Of a stretch of 64,000 bases of DNA, positions 45,668 to 57,836 are shown piece by piece. How positions within the stretch are numbered: the stretch's first letter is position 1; the number at the start of each line of letters is the position of its first letter. Both the position numbers and the translations under genes were made by a program. Source of the stretch: Hymenopus coronatus. Lineage: Eukaryota > Arthropoda > Insecta > Mantodea > Hymenopodidae. The notes beneath the pieces are model-generated. The model did no database searches. It was not told where the DNA came from and saw only the letters and a program-made list of their open reading frames with translations. The stretch is from positions 53,528,001 through 53,592,000 of the forward strand of contig CM060883.1 in the NCBI GenBank assembly GCA_030762935.1, in the 5' to 3' direction.

Positions 45668-46573
45668 TAAAATCTTACATGTTACATTCATATGATTTTC
45701 TTTAGCTGTTCTGCAAGCAAACTACTTTTACAGAAGAGTATTCATTTATTTAAATCATGCTAATCCAGATAAAGTTTAGCAGAAATTGTCTTATCGTTTA
45801 CTTAGTTGTAATTCGAAGGTAAATAAGGGGATACTCTAGGCTAACGCGATAATCAAATCTTATAAAAGCTATCGCTATGTGAAACTATTGAAATTCGGTT
45901 CTCTTTTGCATTCCCGAGAGTAAAAAAAAGGAGATGAAAGTTGATTTCTCATTTGAGACAATTTTAAGTACTTTAAAATTGAAACCAATAATAGGTAATG
46001 TCTTGGAAACAGTTAACTCTATAAAAGGAATGTATATTACATAAATACATAATAAATATGTATTATATAATTCGTGTGCTTTATTAAGTGTGTAGTAAGT
46101 TTTTGTCTATCTCTTATGGTTTAACAGGTACACAGAACTCTCCCAGAATAAAGAAATCTTCAGAGGGTATTCCAGAAAACTCGATATATACATTTCATTT
46201 GCCGTGAAAACACTCTTTAGCACATGTTATTTTAATCAAAATCGTAGGAAATTTTTCAGAAAATAAAAATTTTCGAAAAATGTTCCATGTAAAGGGTAGT
46301 TTGGAGTTGAAGATTTTCTTGAAAATCTTTGTGTTGCATTCTTGGAAGATAGTGAACTTAAACACTAAGTTTTGTAATTACAGACTTTTCGTTTTTGAGC
46401 TATGTTGCACCACAAACCACACAAACACTCTCACACACATACAACACTCTCACACTGATATTTTTCGAAAAATGCTTTTTTATGATTTAGAGGGTGAAAT
46501 TTCGGTATCAAATGTTTGGGTGGAATACAATAGCTGCTATGTACATTGTACACACTTGCAAGAGAAAGTAAAA
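45668..46573 (-). repeat. R860 copy, full length, diverged
   Basis: AAAATCTTACATGTTACATT to 'acttgcaagagaaagta'. A 'taaatacataataaatatg' expansion lies at 46040-46060. Confidence 0.85.
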
Positions 46574-46671
46574 AGAAACGCTGAAATAAATGCGTAGATG
46601 TTTTAACTACTGGTTATACCAAAATCATTTAGTGCTATTTATAGAGCAATAACAAAGACCTTAGTATTGTT

Positions 46672-46960
46672 TTAAAGTAGTTGGAAATGGGGATATTCTC
46701 GAAAATCTTCGAGTGACATTTTTGGAAGATGCAAAAGTTCAATATAAAATTTCGAATTTAAAGCAACGTTTCGTTTTAACTTCTTTTTATTATTTTCTTG
46801 TTTTTTTTAGTTATGTTATTAGCCACACACAAACACGAGGAAGTTTTTCATTTTTTTTTTAATTTCAGGGAGCCATAAGACATGTATTTCCGGTAAAACC
46901 TCGAATTGAAGTTTTGGGTGGAATACAATACTTTTCCTACTTTCGTAGTAAACAGCATGT
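46672..46960 (-). repeat. R860 fragment (palindrome-proximal third)
   Basis: 'gtagttggaaatggggatat', 'ttttggaagatgc', 'ccggtaaaacctcgaattg'. It lies in direct orientation after the previous copy. Confidence 0.7.
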
Positions 46961-47389
46961 TATTACATTTCAGAATAAGCTTAAATAACTGTAAAACTAA
47001 GATTAATACAACACAATTACTACAGCATACCTAAGTTTCTTCATATCGTGCTGAATATGTAGTGTCCATTGCGATATTAAAATGTTAATTTACATATTTC
47101 CTGTAAAATAGGCCACTTCTCTGAACTTCTGCAACATATCTTTTTAATATAACGGGACAATCTGTTGCGCTATTTAGCATCCGTATAATTAAAAATATTT
47201 CCGACAAAAAACATGTAAATGGTCGGGAGATTGTATCGTGTACCATGAAAATTCTTAAGTTGTTTTGAATAACATGGCTTTGCAATGCACTCGTTCACTG
47301 TATCATCTCGATTGATTGCCAAGAAATTTTGTTATAGAAAGTAAAAAATTGCTACTTATTCCCTTTGGCCTTTTTATTCTGTGTATTAC
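46961..47389. other. unassigned sequence
   Basis: A lone 'atagaaagtaaaaaatt' near 47334-47350 may be a remnant of an R860 end. Confidence 0.4.
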
Positions 47390-48085
47390 TTACCTAGCGT
47401 TTAGTCAAATATTATTGCATTTCAGCTAAATTTAAATTTCACCAGAAAACTCAGTTTGAGTCTCCCCAGTTCCAACTAAATCATTTATGAAAGTTTTGTG
47501 TACATATGCAAATGTATCTGTCTGTGAATAGCATTACTTAAAAACGAAAAGTCAGTTAAACACCAGACTTGGAGCTTAAATTGGGTATATTCAAAGGTAT
47601 ACCAACAAGGAGTCATCTGGCTGTTCAGGTATAAGTGCGACCCAGGGCTCAAGTCCGAGGGGTTTTCCATTAGACCGGGGCCTATTTTATACAGCAAGGA
47701 CAGAAGTGGATACGCCATTTACGCGCGTCAATCCCAAAGGGGAAGACTACCGTAGATCTCAGAGGGGACAACCATTACCAGATTGGATCTACTAACTTTC
47801 CTGGTCAATGTCCCGCCCAGGCACCACTCAGTCGTACCCAATCTCCCACGAGTATCGGGCCAATGCCACGTCGAGTCCAACCCAAACCGAACACTCCCTT
47901 CCGGGGGGGGGGGGACTTAGTGACAGCCAATGCCGACTACTATTTAGTAACGTCAGAAGTACCACTGGTGTTTGGAGTCCGCTGCGCTGGCACCGGAGTA
48001 GCTTAAGTTCTCGGAACCTCCCCGCCCCTAGTAGAATTCCAAAGGTATGACACCAACATTTTCAAGAAAATGCCTGAGACAACAT
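47390..48085 (+). repeat. R860 fragment split by a GC-rich insertion
   Basis: 47390-47602 covers 'gcatttcagctaaattt' to 'ccagacttggagctt'. It resumes at 48035 with 'ttccaaaggtatgacaccaa' and ends soon after. Confidence 0.7.
47603..48034. mobile_element. GC-rich insertion of about 430 bp in R860
   Basis: The base composition changes sharply at both edges. The R860 target is duplicated at its edges as 'ttcaaaggtat' (left) and 'ttccaaaggtat' (right), consistent with a target-site duplication of about 10 bp. A B-box-like GGGCTCAAGTCCGAGG lies near its left end. The G run is at 47899-47910. No coding frame was recognised. Confidence 0.55.
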
Positions 48086-48376
48086 TATATATTTATACAA
48101 CGAGAAAATGTACGCAATGGCATTGAAGTGACGCCCTAAGCACAAGAAAGCACCAAATATGTGTGATAACTCGTATCAATAGTTTAATAAATACACTAAT
48201 GATGTGAATGAACATAACATATATGTACATTTAAATTAATTCTGCATCAAAGAAAAATATTAAGATTATTAATAATTATTTATAAAAACGTAAAAGTGTT
48301 GCATTTAAATATGTTGGCGTTATTTTGTTACGAAAAAGAGCACGAAGAGTAATCACATAGAGAGGGAGATAGCCTC
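48086..48376. other. unassigned sequence
   Basis: Nothing recognised. Confidence 0.4.
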
Positions 48377-48899
48377 AAGGGTCATTCACATTGAAAATTA
48401 ACCGTAGACTCACTGACTTAGAATATAGACGTAGAATTAAATGCACCATGACAAACGTAAACTTAGGCAATAACCAATCAGAAATTACAACAAGTGAACT
48501 GCGCCATGCGAGTAAATAGCAAACTAAAATAGCTGGCAGAGATGAGAATGTGATAACATTCGTGCACGTGCAAACTAGACTTGGGGTTTTATATTTTAAA
48601 AAATGGCTGACTCGTCATAGACGATGCTGAATTTATCCCCTTATTCAAGAATTAACCGAACAGAAATGAGAGAGAATCATCAAGAGAAGCCATTTTAATA
48701 ACACATCGAGCAGTGGCTCTCATTGGTTGATTCCTATGTTACATGTTAACTTTGATGCAAAAGCTTGGCGTTTGCAGGCTTCTATGTTAATGTTATGACT
48801 ATGTCAACGTGCCATCATGAATGAACCTATACATATATTGGCTGCAAGCTCCTGTGTCTACTTTACGTCTACGGTTGATTTTCGATGTGAATGACCCTT
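48377..48899. mobile_element. non-autonomous DNA element with 33-bp terminal inverted repeats
   Basis: AAGGGTCATTCACATTGAAA at the left is mirrored at the right. Over the inner 31 bp (48379-48409 versus 48867-48897) the arms differ at two positions. Further inside, 'aataaccaatcagaaatt' and a mirrored 'tctcattggttgattcc' extend the symmetry weakly. No open frame, so it is MITE-like. No convincing target duplication was seen (only TAGC on both sides). Confidence 0.75.
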
Positions 48900-48900
48900 T

Positions 48901-50285
48901 AGCGTGGTTACAGGCTACGCTTGGCGCGTATGCTCGGCAACAAAGCGTTGAAAGGCAAATTGGAAAATTGTAAACTGTATAATTCTTTGTCGGAGCCATC
49001 AGCTTCGATGATATAATTTACAGAGAAGAAATTAATGACTAAAATAGTGAAAATTATCTATTATTTATTCAAATAGTAATACGAATTCCATTTTCCGAGG
49101 CCGTGAACTTGAGATCAGTGCTACGTTGCTTACCGCTGATGCTAAACCGAGATACACATAGATAAAATAAAACTACAACACAATAATTTGTGCATACCCC
49201 ACTCCAAAACACCCCATATGGAAAATTATTCTTGTTTTCTTAAAAATAACTGGTGATTTTTATTAAAATCAACACAGAGTGTTGGCGGAAATGTGCAATT
49301 TCGATCCACTCCTGCATGCCCCTTCTTGCTTACCCCCCCCCCCCGCGCAATACCTAGTGCAGTCGAAACTACCAGTTGCTATGAAATTCTACAGGGCCTA
49401 AAACTTTACTAGACTATAATAGTTGAGGTTTGTCGTCCATACTTGCATTGGAATGTCAAATAAAGCAATACTGCTTTGAAGTTATATTAAAAGTTAGTGA
49501 AGCCTAAACTTCCCATCACATGTTAATCGTAACAATATATGAAAATACTTTTTGTGAAAACTCTTTCCTTTTGAAGGAATTAGGAAAGAAATACTTTAAA
49601 TCATTTTCCACAATTTTACATCATATAGCCGTTTATTTTTCACCAAACTACATTCGTGATTTCCACACGATGATAACATTTGCGATTTTTTTTTTTTTAC
49701 ATTTTTTATGTTTTAACGTTATAGTAAGGATGAGAGGTTTGTGTGGTTTGTCTTCAGGCTGCGTATACGTAGACGTTATACGCTTGTATGCTCGGTGTTT
49801 GTGTTGACTTCCGACATAAACAAACCGCGCGAAGCGTGCAGTCTGAAAAATAGAAATGCAACACTCCGTTACGGTCTAGCTCTAACATATGACGGCAAAG
49901 GATAGCGTGTGAGTTCCCAATTGCACTTCCACTATTCTTAGTTGTTTATCTGTCTGCCCACTTATGCTCGAGTCAAGATGTATTCCGTGTCGCGTACAAA
50001 ACTCTCATCTTTAGCTATTAAATATACTTATATATTTTACAGTTTTTAAAACCTTGCACATTTTCGAACAGTTTAAAAGAATGTGCATGCGGTTACGGAG
50101 ATCTAAATGTAGATTACGTCCTATGCGAGTGCGCATTATTGAAATCCCAACTCTTCAAGTTGAATAACTAAAAGCACCTAACAGCTGAAGTAGCTCAAAT
50201 TGTACCAAAATTTGCTAACGCTTCCTGTTTTCCTCTTTCATGTGAAACCACATGAGAAATTAATCCAAATTTGTATTATTAATAT
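48901..50285. other. mostly unassigned, with an R860 scrap
   Basis: 49195-49285 resembles the R860 C-rich block ('ccccactccaaaacacccc', then 'ttttattaaaatc'). A CpG-containing near-palindrome lies at 49759-49782 (GCGTATACGTAGACG...). A C run lies at 49334-49344. Confidence 0.4.
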
Positions 50286-50289
50286 TACA

Positions 50290-50572
50290 TTGGATCTTCT
50301 CCTTGACGCAGTGGTAGCGCAGTTGCTTACCAAGCGGGAGACCAAGGTTCCATTCCCGGTTCCTGCTTGGGAGACCTGGTCCGGGGTACACTCAGCCTCG
50401 TGAGGCCCCTGGGGGGCCAATTGAGGAGCTACTTGATGGAGAAGTAGCGACTCCAGGTCATGAGGACCGCACTAACCAGCCGGAGGGGTTCGAGGCGCTG
50501 ACCACTTCTTACCCTCCAATACTGCAAGCAGTCCATGACGTCTGAACTGTCGTGCCATGGAGTTTTTATAAT
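50290..50572 (+). mobile_element. tRNA-derived SINE (tS4)
   Basis: The head has A box AGTGGTAGCGCAGTTGC and B-box region AAGGTTCCATTCCCGG. The body has GAGGAGCTACTTGATGGAGA, 'ccaggtcatgaggaccgc' and the end 'gtcgtgccatggag'. It matches the minus copy at 23312-23668 throughout. Confidence 0.75.
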
Positions 50573-51355
50573 ATTACATTGATCCCTCTAAAGTCATTAA
50601 TTTTAAATGTTAAAGTAATACATCTAGAGCCACATGTATGCTTTGTTAAAAGTATACACTTTGAATACAAGCACACAACACTACAAAATTAATGAATAAT
50701 AATAATGAAAAACGATACTTTTGAATATATACCAATCTGAAAAGCTGAAGACGTTGGCAAATATATCTACTTATTTTAACAATCACGAAAACGTTGTTCA
50801 ACTTAATATTTGAAATAATCCCAATAATGCTTAAAACAGTTTCAAAGTGATGAAGTTTTATAATTTCATTATCAATGTAGATTTAATATTAAGGACAAAC
50901 AACTTAATTTGACAAGGATGTATCGTAAGGTTTACTCTGTTTTTCAATAGCAGTCAAGCGTTTGAGAGTAAGGTTTCCCAATTCCGTCTCACCCTCTCTA
51001 AATCTTCACTCCTGTATTCAGTGTAAGCCACGTTTTTATTGGCATAGGAAAACTTGCATACCTGAAAGGGTAGCTAAATTCAGAAGATACAAATCGGAGA
51101 ATTGTACACCTCTAATTTCATTACACATTTTGTTGTAGGTGTTTACATACAAAGGGAATATTGAGTGCTAAACTAGCTCTAGAGGAGTGAAGACGTGTTT
51201 GGGAGAAACTCTCACTATAGCGGGGAAGAAGGAACTAAACAACAAAGAGTGTTAGCATCGAATGCACATGAAGAATAGGTGAATTTAACATAACCAAATG
51301 GAAACAACTGGAGAAGAAGAACAGAGGAATTAAACTAGGAAACGCTAACCTCATA
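50573..51355. other. unassigned sequence
   Basis: Nothing certain. The right part could be 5' LINE sequence, because a purine-rich strand leads into the coiled-coil segment at 51420. Confidence 0.35.
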
Positions 51356-51359
51356 GCTT

Positions 51360-52546
51360 TTGTCGCTTGATTGGTATTTTGTTAGTGACGGAAACCCTGT
51401 GAATCCTAAACCAACGGAAAATCAGTTAGCCTTGAAACAAATCGTGCTAAGAATGAAGGGAATAGAAGAAAGATTGTGTAACAACATTAACATAGTGAAA
51501 AAAGAGGTTAAGAGCATAAAAGAAGGTATCAACATTGAAGTGATGAGTATAAAAACGGAACTACAGAATATCAAAACAGAATAAAAATATAGATCATTTA
51601 ATTAACTGCTTTCCAGGTTAGAAGAAATAAAAAGATTTGGAGATTCCAAGAGGTGATGGGGTTCTGAAAACATATATATCCAGTGACATTTTGATATCTA
51701 AATTTTAGGTAGTATGCTGTAGGTGCCCTCGCTACCTACTATGGACATTGTACGTGAAAGAGAAGTAAAAGTATTCTTTTAAAGGTGCTCAAAACATCTA
51801 TATTTACGTCGCCACCACGGAAATGCATCTCTCTTGATAGGAAGTTGCTGAAGCAAGCATGCCAGCTGAAATAATCAGCGTCAAAGAACAAGGATGTTGG
51901 GAACAAGAAAGAAGAGAATCTTCCAGCATTGTAACCACGCCTTCTTACTTGAAGATGGGGAAGGAGTGACCAAATAAAAGGGGCAGTAATGAGCAAATGG
52001 AAGATCAATCTGAACAAACAGATATGTGAGTGCTTAGAATTAAGAAAAATATGGAAAATTATTATAGGTTTCGGTGAGGTTCCCAAAAGGATTTGAGAAG
52101 AGGGATAGTCGTAGGCTGGGGGTTTATATAAAGAACTGAGAAGAGAGATTAAGGGGCCATTGAACAAAGTCACATGCCAGCTGTATTCGAAACGTAGTTG
52201 GAAAAGGGAATAAAAATACACATGGAAGGTTTTGAGATTATTGGAAAAGAGGGAAGAGGACACTCAAGAAAGGAAGGTTATCTTTAGGAATTCGTATGTT
52301 TCGTAAAAATGAATAGAAGGGATAAAAACAGGAATAAAGACTTATTGTGGGTAATGATTATAAAATATGAATTGAGCATAGGATCTGTTTATAACCCCAT
52401 TAAATTTTAAATTTCACAACCAAGAGCTCCTCAGACAAACGGAAGAGGAAGTTGTCACTATAAAAGGGGCAACCGTTGATGGAAGGTTCATTGGTGGTGA
52501 TTTTAATACACGAATTGGAGGACTGAGGCATTAGTAATCACAATAT
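51360..52546 (+). mobile_element. non-LTR retrotransposon remnant with endonuclease motif
   Basis: Near the left end an open frame (51360-51584) encodes a charged helix-rich stretch (MKGIEERLCNNINIVKKEV and KSIKEGINIEVMSIKTELQN), as in LINE ORF1 coiled coils. Near the right end the frame RQTEEEVVTIKGATVDGRF continues as IGGDFNTRIGGLR and a stop (about 52438-52533). GGDFN is the hallmark of the apurinic-type endonuclease of LINE ORF2. Between them NKDLLWVMIIKYELSIGSVY suits the strand before it ('G.VYNP'). Stops and frameshifts abound, and an R860 fragment lies at 51650-51775. The reverse transcriptase is absent. Confidence 0.65.
51650..51775 (-). repeat. R860 palindrome-end fragment
   Basis: 'tttgatatctaaattttagg' and 'ctactatggacattgtacgt' lead to 'aaagagaagtaaaag'. 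It sits between the ORF1-like and endonuclease-like parts of the LINE. Confidence 0.55.
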
Positions 52547-52554
52547 CTGGGAGG

Positions 52555-52890
52555 AAATACTAATCTCGTTAAAACACAATTTATGTCTTAAACATTTTTT
52601 TCGTGATATATTTGATAATATTTTAGATATTTCTTGTCATTGGTTTCTCATACGGGAATTTTTCAACTACTGGCCATGCAAATATACAATTTCATTCACA
52701 TAGCAACAGCTCTAAAGCATTTGACTGTTGCTTTACCCTAGAGTATTCACGTATTTCCCTTCCCCTTATAAATAATTAATACGACCATGATCGTATGACC
52801 ATTTCCGCCATCTTACGTTTATCTTGATTAGCACGAAGTAGAGAAAAGGTTCAGCTTTTTCTAACAATTGTGTCTTACAAAATAGCTATA
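52555..52890 (+). repeat. R860 3' part, diverged
   Basis: It starts at 'ctcgttaaaacacaatttat' immediately after the LINE remnant and carries 'gcaacagctctaaagcattt' and 'cttgattagcacgaagtag'. Confidence 0.75.
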
Positions 52891-53195
52891 GAAATTCCAA
52901 ACCGATATTTTATTACACACATTTTCCAGTGCTTTGGGACAAATTTACAAGGTTTATATTTTTGTGGGAGAAGATAGATTTGGAATATAGGAAAATAACA
53001 AGATAAGCCTGATAAAAATGGCTTTAAAGTTTGACATAGAGAATCATTTATGCAACTCAGCGCTTTAAAACGACTTCCATAACATGAGTTAGAACCAACC
53101 TGGGATAAGCAAACAGTGCAAAAATGTATTTTAACGTATGGTGTATTTTTTGCAACGAAAGTCCAAAAATCTACATGTTTCACCAAAATCTTTAA
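52891..53195. other. unassigned sequence
   Basis: Nothing recognised. Confidence 0.4.
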
Positions 53196-54081
53196 AAAAC
53201 ATATCTAACGTGTTCCACTTACATAATTTTCTCTAGCTGTTCCAAATATAACTATTCTTACAAAACGTTATTCTTTTATCTACATCATCGATACAAACAT
53301 TAATAGAATTGGCCCTATCATTTACGTTATTGTAATTAGAAAGAAACTTAGGGAATACATTATATACTAAAGTGATAGTAAAATATTTTAAAAGCTGAGC
53401 TCTGTGTGAAACAATGGAAGTTCAGTTCACTTTGCGGGGTCTATTTGAGAAAAGATACATACTTCAAAACTGAAACCAATAACAAAGAATATCTCATAAG
53501 CGGCCAACTCTACAAGAAAAACTATACGACATAAATTATGTGTTTAATGTGATGTATATTTTTTTGTGTGTTAAGTTTTTGTCCAACTCTTATGGTTTAA
53601 CCTTTATTCAAAATTCTGCAAAACTAATCCGGAATACACAGGCCTTCAGAGACTATTCCCAGTAACATTCAAATTATACATTTCATTTGTTTTGTAAATA
53701 TCTTTAATATACCGTACTTTAATAAAAATCCTTAAAGCTATTTTGAGAAAAACAACATTTTCAAAAATTTCTCCATGTAAAAGATTGTTTGTGATGGGGT
53801 GATTTCTTTTTAAAACCTTCGTGTCGCATACTTGGAAGATACTAAGTATAAATACCAAGTTTGGTCCAAGTTTGGTATTTAACGGTCTTTTCATTTTTGA
53901 GCTATGCTGCTCCCCCCCCCCCCACACACACACTGACCTAATTCTAAAATTTATTTTTTCGGAATCAGGGAGCTCAAAGCATATATTTCCGGTGAAATCT
54001 CTATATCGAATTTTTGGGTGGAATACAATACTTTCTCTAGCTACTAAGTACATTGTATGTACATAAATGGAGAAAGTAAAA
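53196..54081 (-). repeat. R860 copy, full length
   Basis: Left end 'acatatctaacgtgttccac', right end 'atggagaaagtaaaaag'. It contains an internal duplication 'ccaagtttggtccaagtttgg' (53857-53877) and a C run before a CA tract (53913-53933). Confidence 0.9.
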
Positions 54082-54213
54082 AGCACTTCTGTCCCTCTTA
54101 AATTAGAAAGTTATGACCCATGTCCGCAAGGTTTTCAATAATGAAAGAATTATAAAAATCCGCTAAGTGGCTTTTTAAATTATTCTCGACACATAGTTGG
54201 TAGGAATCGTCTC

Positions 54214-55043
54214 CTTTTTACTTTCTCTACACATACTATGTACACAGTGTATAGAGAAGGTTTTGCACTCCACCCAAAAACTCGATATGAAGATTTTACC
54301 GGAATTAGACGTTTTAGAGTCCCCCTGAATCCAAAAATAGTATGTGTCTGTGGACAGCGTAGATCAAAAATGAAAAGAACTTTAAATACCAAACTTGGTA
54401 TTTAAGTTTGGTATCTTACAAGGATGCGACACGAAGATTTTCAAGAAAATCCCTCCCCGACCCCAACTACCCTTTACATGGAACTTTTTTCGAAAATGTT
54501 GATTTTCTCAAAAATGTTTCTAACGATTTGCATTATAATATCGTATATTAAAAATATTTACCTGACAAATAATACGTGTATCTTGATATTTCTGGGAATA
54601 ACCTCTGAAGACTTATTTATTCTGGATGAATTTTACGAAATTTTGCATAACTGCTAAACCATAAGAAATTGACAAAAACTTACCGTACAAAAATGTAGAG
54701 CACGTTAAAATACACAATGTATGTTTAATACATTTTTTCGAGGAATTGGTCGTTTTTGTGATATTCCTTGTTTTTTGATTTCAGCTTTGAAAACCTTGTA
54801 CTTTTCTCATACAGGAATTTGACAACTCGTGTCCATACAAACAAAGGAACTTCAGTCACCTAGTAACCAGCTCTTGATTATCACTTTAACCATTGATACT
54901 CCCATATTTCGCTTCTACTTACAAGGAAGCGAGTAATAAGACTATTTCTGCTAGTTTTTTCTCGATTAGCATGAAGAATTAGCTTTTTAACAATAAGTTG
55001 TTGCAGAGATATAGTAAAAGTCATGTGAATGGAATAGATTTTT
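54214..55043 (+). repeat. R860 copy, full length
   Basis: It lies head to head with the previous copy, palindrome ends 132 bp apart. The GT tract is short. The recurring open frame is at 54424-54657. The end is 'agtaaaagtcatgtgaatgg' and AATAGATTTTTC. Confidence 0.9.
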
Positions 55044-55764
55044 CTAATATATACCTATAGATTTAGCCAGACCTCAGCTGCTTTGTTGTTCTGGTGCAGC
55101 TTAAGTCAGTGGCTTGGGCACAAACAGACAAATGACGGTCGTTTTCCAGTCAACGATGCTATATGGTACATCCTAAGCGCCGTACCTTAAAGAAATAAAT
55201 TTACAGCCCTTAACTCAAGAAAATGGCTCGACAAATACCCGTTCATCAGAAAGAAGGCTCTCTCCGAGGGTGTAAGGATTATGAGGAAAGTTTTCGTTGT
55301 AATAAGAAAGCTCAAATGATGACGTCTTAACAAATGAGCGAGCAGTATCCCTCGACGTCAGCACCGCCAGAACAAAGCTCCACAACAATATCACAGTACA
55401 AGCAAGTTTGAACTCGCTTAGTATAACGCCACGAGTTCACCATCCAAACAATGCTGAGCCATTCATTTGTCTTCTATTCTGAAGTGCACTAACTTTGAAA
55501 TCAAAATCCTCGAACTGAATAATTAAGCTGGATGTGTGTGTCTTCAAGGCTTGATGTTATTCTCTTTTCAAGTATTATATACGAAAACGATGCACTGAAA
55601 TCATTTCTGGATTTCGTCCAGTCTTATACTTAATGCATCTGAAATGCACTAGCTGCAAAGGTGAGGTATGTAATAAAATTAAACTATAAGTTATAGAATT
55701 TCGTTCAGACATTCCCTACATTAGTATTCGTCGCATCTCAGATGTCCTTATTAGAATCCAAAAT
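55044..55764. other. unassigned sequence
   Basis: A roughly 700-bp segment of more even base composition between two R860 copies. No family recognised. Confidence 0.4.
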
Positions 55765-56649
55765 AAAAAATCCGATCTGTTTCAGTTACATAAATGTCCC
55801 TACCTCTTCTACAAATAAATTTCTTACAGAATATTCTTCTTCTTTCAAGTCCACGCTAATCGAGATAAGCTTTAGCAGAAATTGTCTTATTACTTTGTTC
55901 CTTATGAGTAAAAGGAAACTAAGGTAACACACCTGTCTAAAAAGATAGTCAAATGTTTTAAAAGCTGTCGCTATGAGAGTATCACTGAAATTCGCTTTTT
56001 TTTTTTTTTTTTTTTTTTTTTTTGTATTGCCTGGAGCAAAACAAACCAAACATGGACGAGTTTCTGTTTGAAAAAAGTGAAAGTATTTTAAAATTGGAAT
56101 CAATAACAACGAGGTACTCGGAAACGGTTAGCTCTAAACAAAAATATGAAGGACATAAATTGTTAGTGTAGTTGTGTAGTAAGTTTTTGCCTAACTCTTA
56201 CGGTTTACTATTTTACTATTTGTGTTAATTGCTTCATTCAATATGAATCCATTTATAAATAAAATTTATTGTAATCCAGTATTCAACTGATATTCCCAGA
56301 AAATTCAAGATATACATTTTATATGTCCTCTATATGTCTTTTATATGTGGTGCTTTAATCAGAATTGTTAGTCATTTTTGAGGAAAACCAATTTTTTTAA
56401 AATCTTGATGTTTTCTTAGGAAACTCTAAACTTAATCACCAAGTTTAGTACTTAATAGACTTTCCATTTTTGTGTTATGCGGTCCACAGGCACACACACA
56501 TACACAAAAGAAACACACTGAACTTTTCCTAAAAATACTTTTTTGGATTAAGAGGTCTCAAAACGTATATTTCCAGTTAAATTTAGGTATCAAAATTTTG
56601 GGTGGAACCTTCTATGTACATTGTACATACGTGCTACAGAAAATAAAAA
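55765..56649 (-). repeat. R860 copy, full length, old, with T28 run
   Basis: Left end 'aaaaatccgatctgtttcag', right end 'gctacagaaaataaaaat'. The T run (55996-56023) and a 60-bp disruption at about 56215-56280 are insertions relative to other copies. Confidence 0.75.
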
Positions 56650-56814
56650 TTGCATGACTTTCTTTAATCACTCTTCTACAAGTTGTTATTACAAAAGCTT
56701 ATAATTTCATTTACTGTAATGGCGACAGTGAAAATGTTTAGAAAATCACACAAGAATTAGCTTTTACAATTTTAAATTATTATATTGTTTTCCAAAATAT
56801 TCCTCTTTAGGATA

Positions 56815-57325
56815 TGATAGAATAGGATACGGTCGGAGGAGACTCTGCACCGAACCTGAGGGTGTTGTACCTTCACCCACAAGAGGAAATGCCCTAGGAA
56901 GGGAGGGATGAGTTGAGGGGATACACCGGGCGGCTGGAACCAGGAAAGAGGGCACAACAATGACAGGGTCACTGCTGTTTCCAGGTTGAAGCACTCCAAC
57001 AGTCCGGGGGCCCCGCCCCACAAGGAGCGGTCCTCATCTCGACAAATAGCTGAAGTCGGGGGATGGAGATTAGTCACTTTGAGCATCCTTCTTCCCTGCC
57101 AGTACTTCCAATCCTAAAAGAAACTATGGGATAAAGAAATGACAATGGAAACGACATGAAAGAACAAGAAATTCGGGGAATGAAAGAAACCTACCAAGCA
57201 TTCACCTGGCGACCTCGGGAAACCCCCAAAACAAGTCATGGGTCAGGTAGGCCGGACACGTGAAGCGAACCCGCGAATGTGGGCCGCAGAAAAACCACCT
57301 GAGCCATCGCGCTCGATCCTCCTCT
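56815..57325 (-). mobile_element. tRNA-derived SINE (S6), long copy
   Basis: The minus strand starts GAGCGCGATGGCTCAGGTGG (A box) and CGCGGGTTCGCTTCACG (B box). The body has 'tttgggggtttcccgagg', 'ccaggtgaatgcttggtag' and 'tttcttgttctttcatg' and runs on to a GC-rich end at about 56815. A shorter copy lies at 34130-34335. Confidence 0.7.
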
Positions 57326-57417
57326 TTAACATCAGTAATTTTTTCATTCGAGAAAACTAGTCCTTAAAGCAACTATATCACTCTTCCTGAAGCGCTGAAT
57401 TCAGGTTTTTATATTAT

Positions 57418-57836
57418 TGTGACTACGCCCTGCGGTTGTAATCGCCGAACATATGTGAAGGACTTGCTCCGTATGTCAAACCTGGTTGTTGGTATCCATT
57501 GTTACACCTGCGTTAGTGGACACGTGTGCCGATGGCAAGTTCTTTTGACATCGAAGCTATGATTGTTACACCTGTGTGATTGGACGCGTGTGCTGTCGGA
57601 AGATTCTTTGATGGACCTTGTTAAATCTGAATGAGTTTGTTTACAGTGCGAATACTTATGGAAATTACCTGCCATGACAGGTATTAAAAGCGGAACGAAG
57701 CCCGGAGTTCAGTTTCGAGGGAAATTCGTAGCGAACAGTAATAGTCATTGTAACAGTGAACGTCGAAAATAAACTATACGGCAGAATTGTTACGAAAGTA
57801 ATGTTGGCCATATATCTAATTCAGATGTTTTGTTGC
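57418..57836 (+). mobile_element. possible solo LTR or LTR remnant
   Basis: It starts TGTGACTACGCCC. A TATA-like TATTAAAAG (57682-57690) is followed 27 bp later by TCAGTTT as a possible initiator, and AATAAA lies at 57768-57773. Just after, TGGCGCGCCAGGCAACAG (57837-57854) could be a primer-binding site as in Gypsy-type retrotransposons. Two 64-bp direct units (ATTGTTACACCTG at 57498 and 57562) lie in what would be U3. No gag or pol frame follows. It could instead be a host promoter region. Confidence 0.35.
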
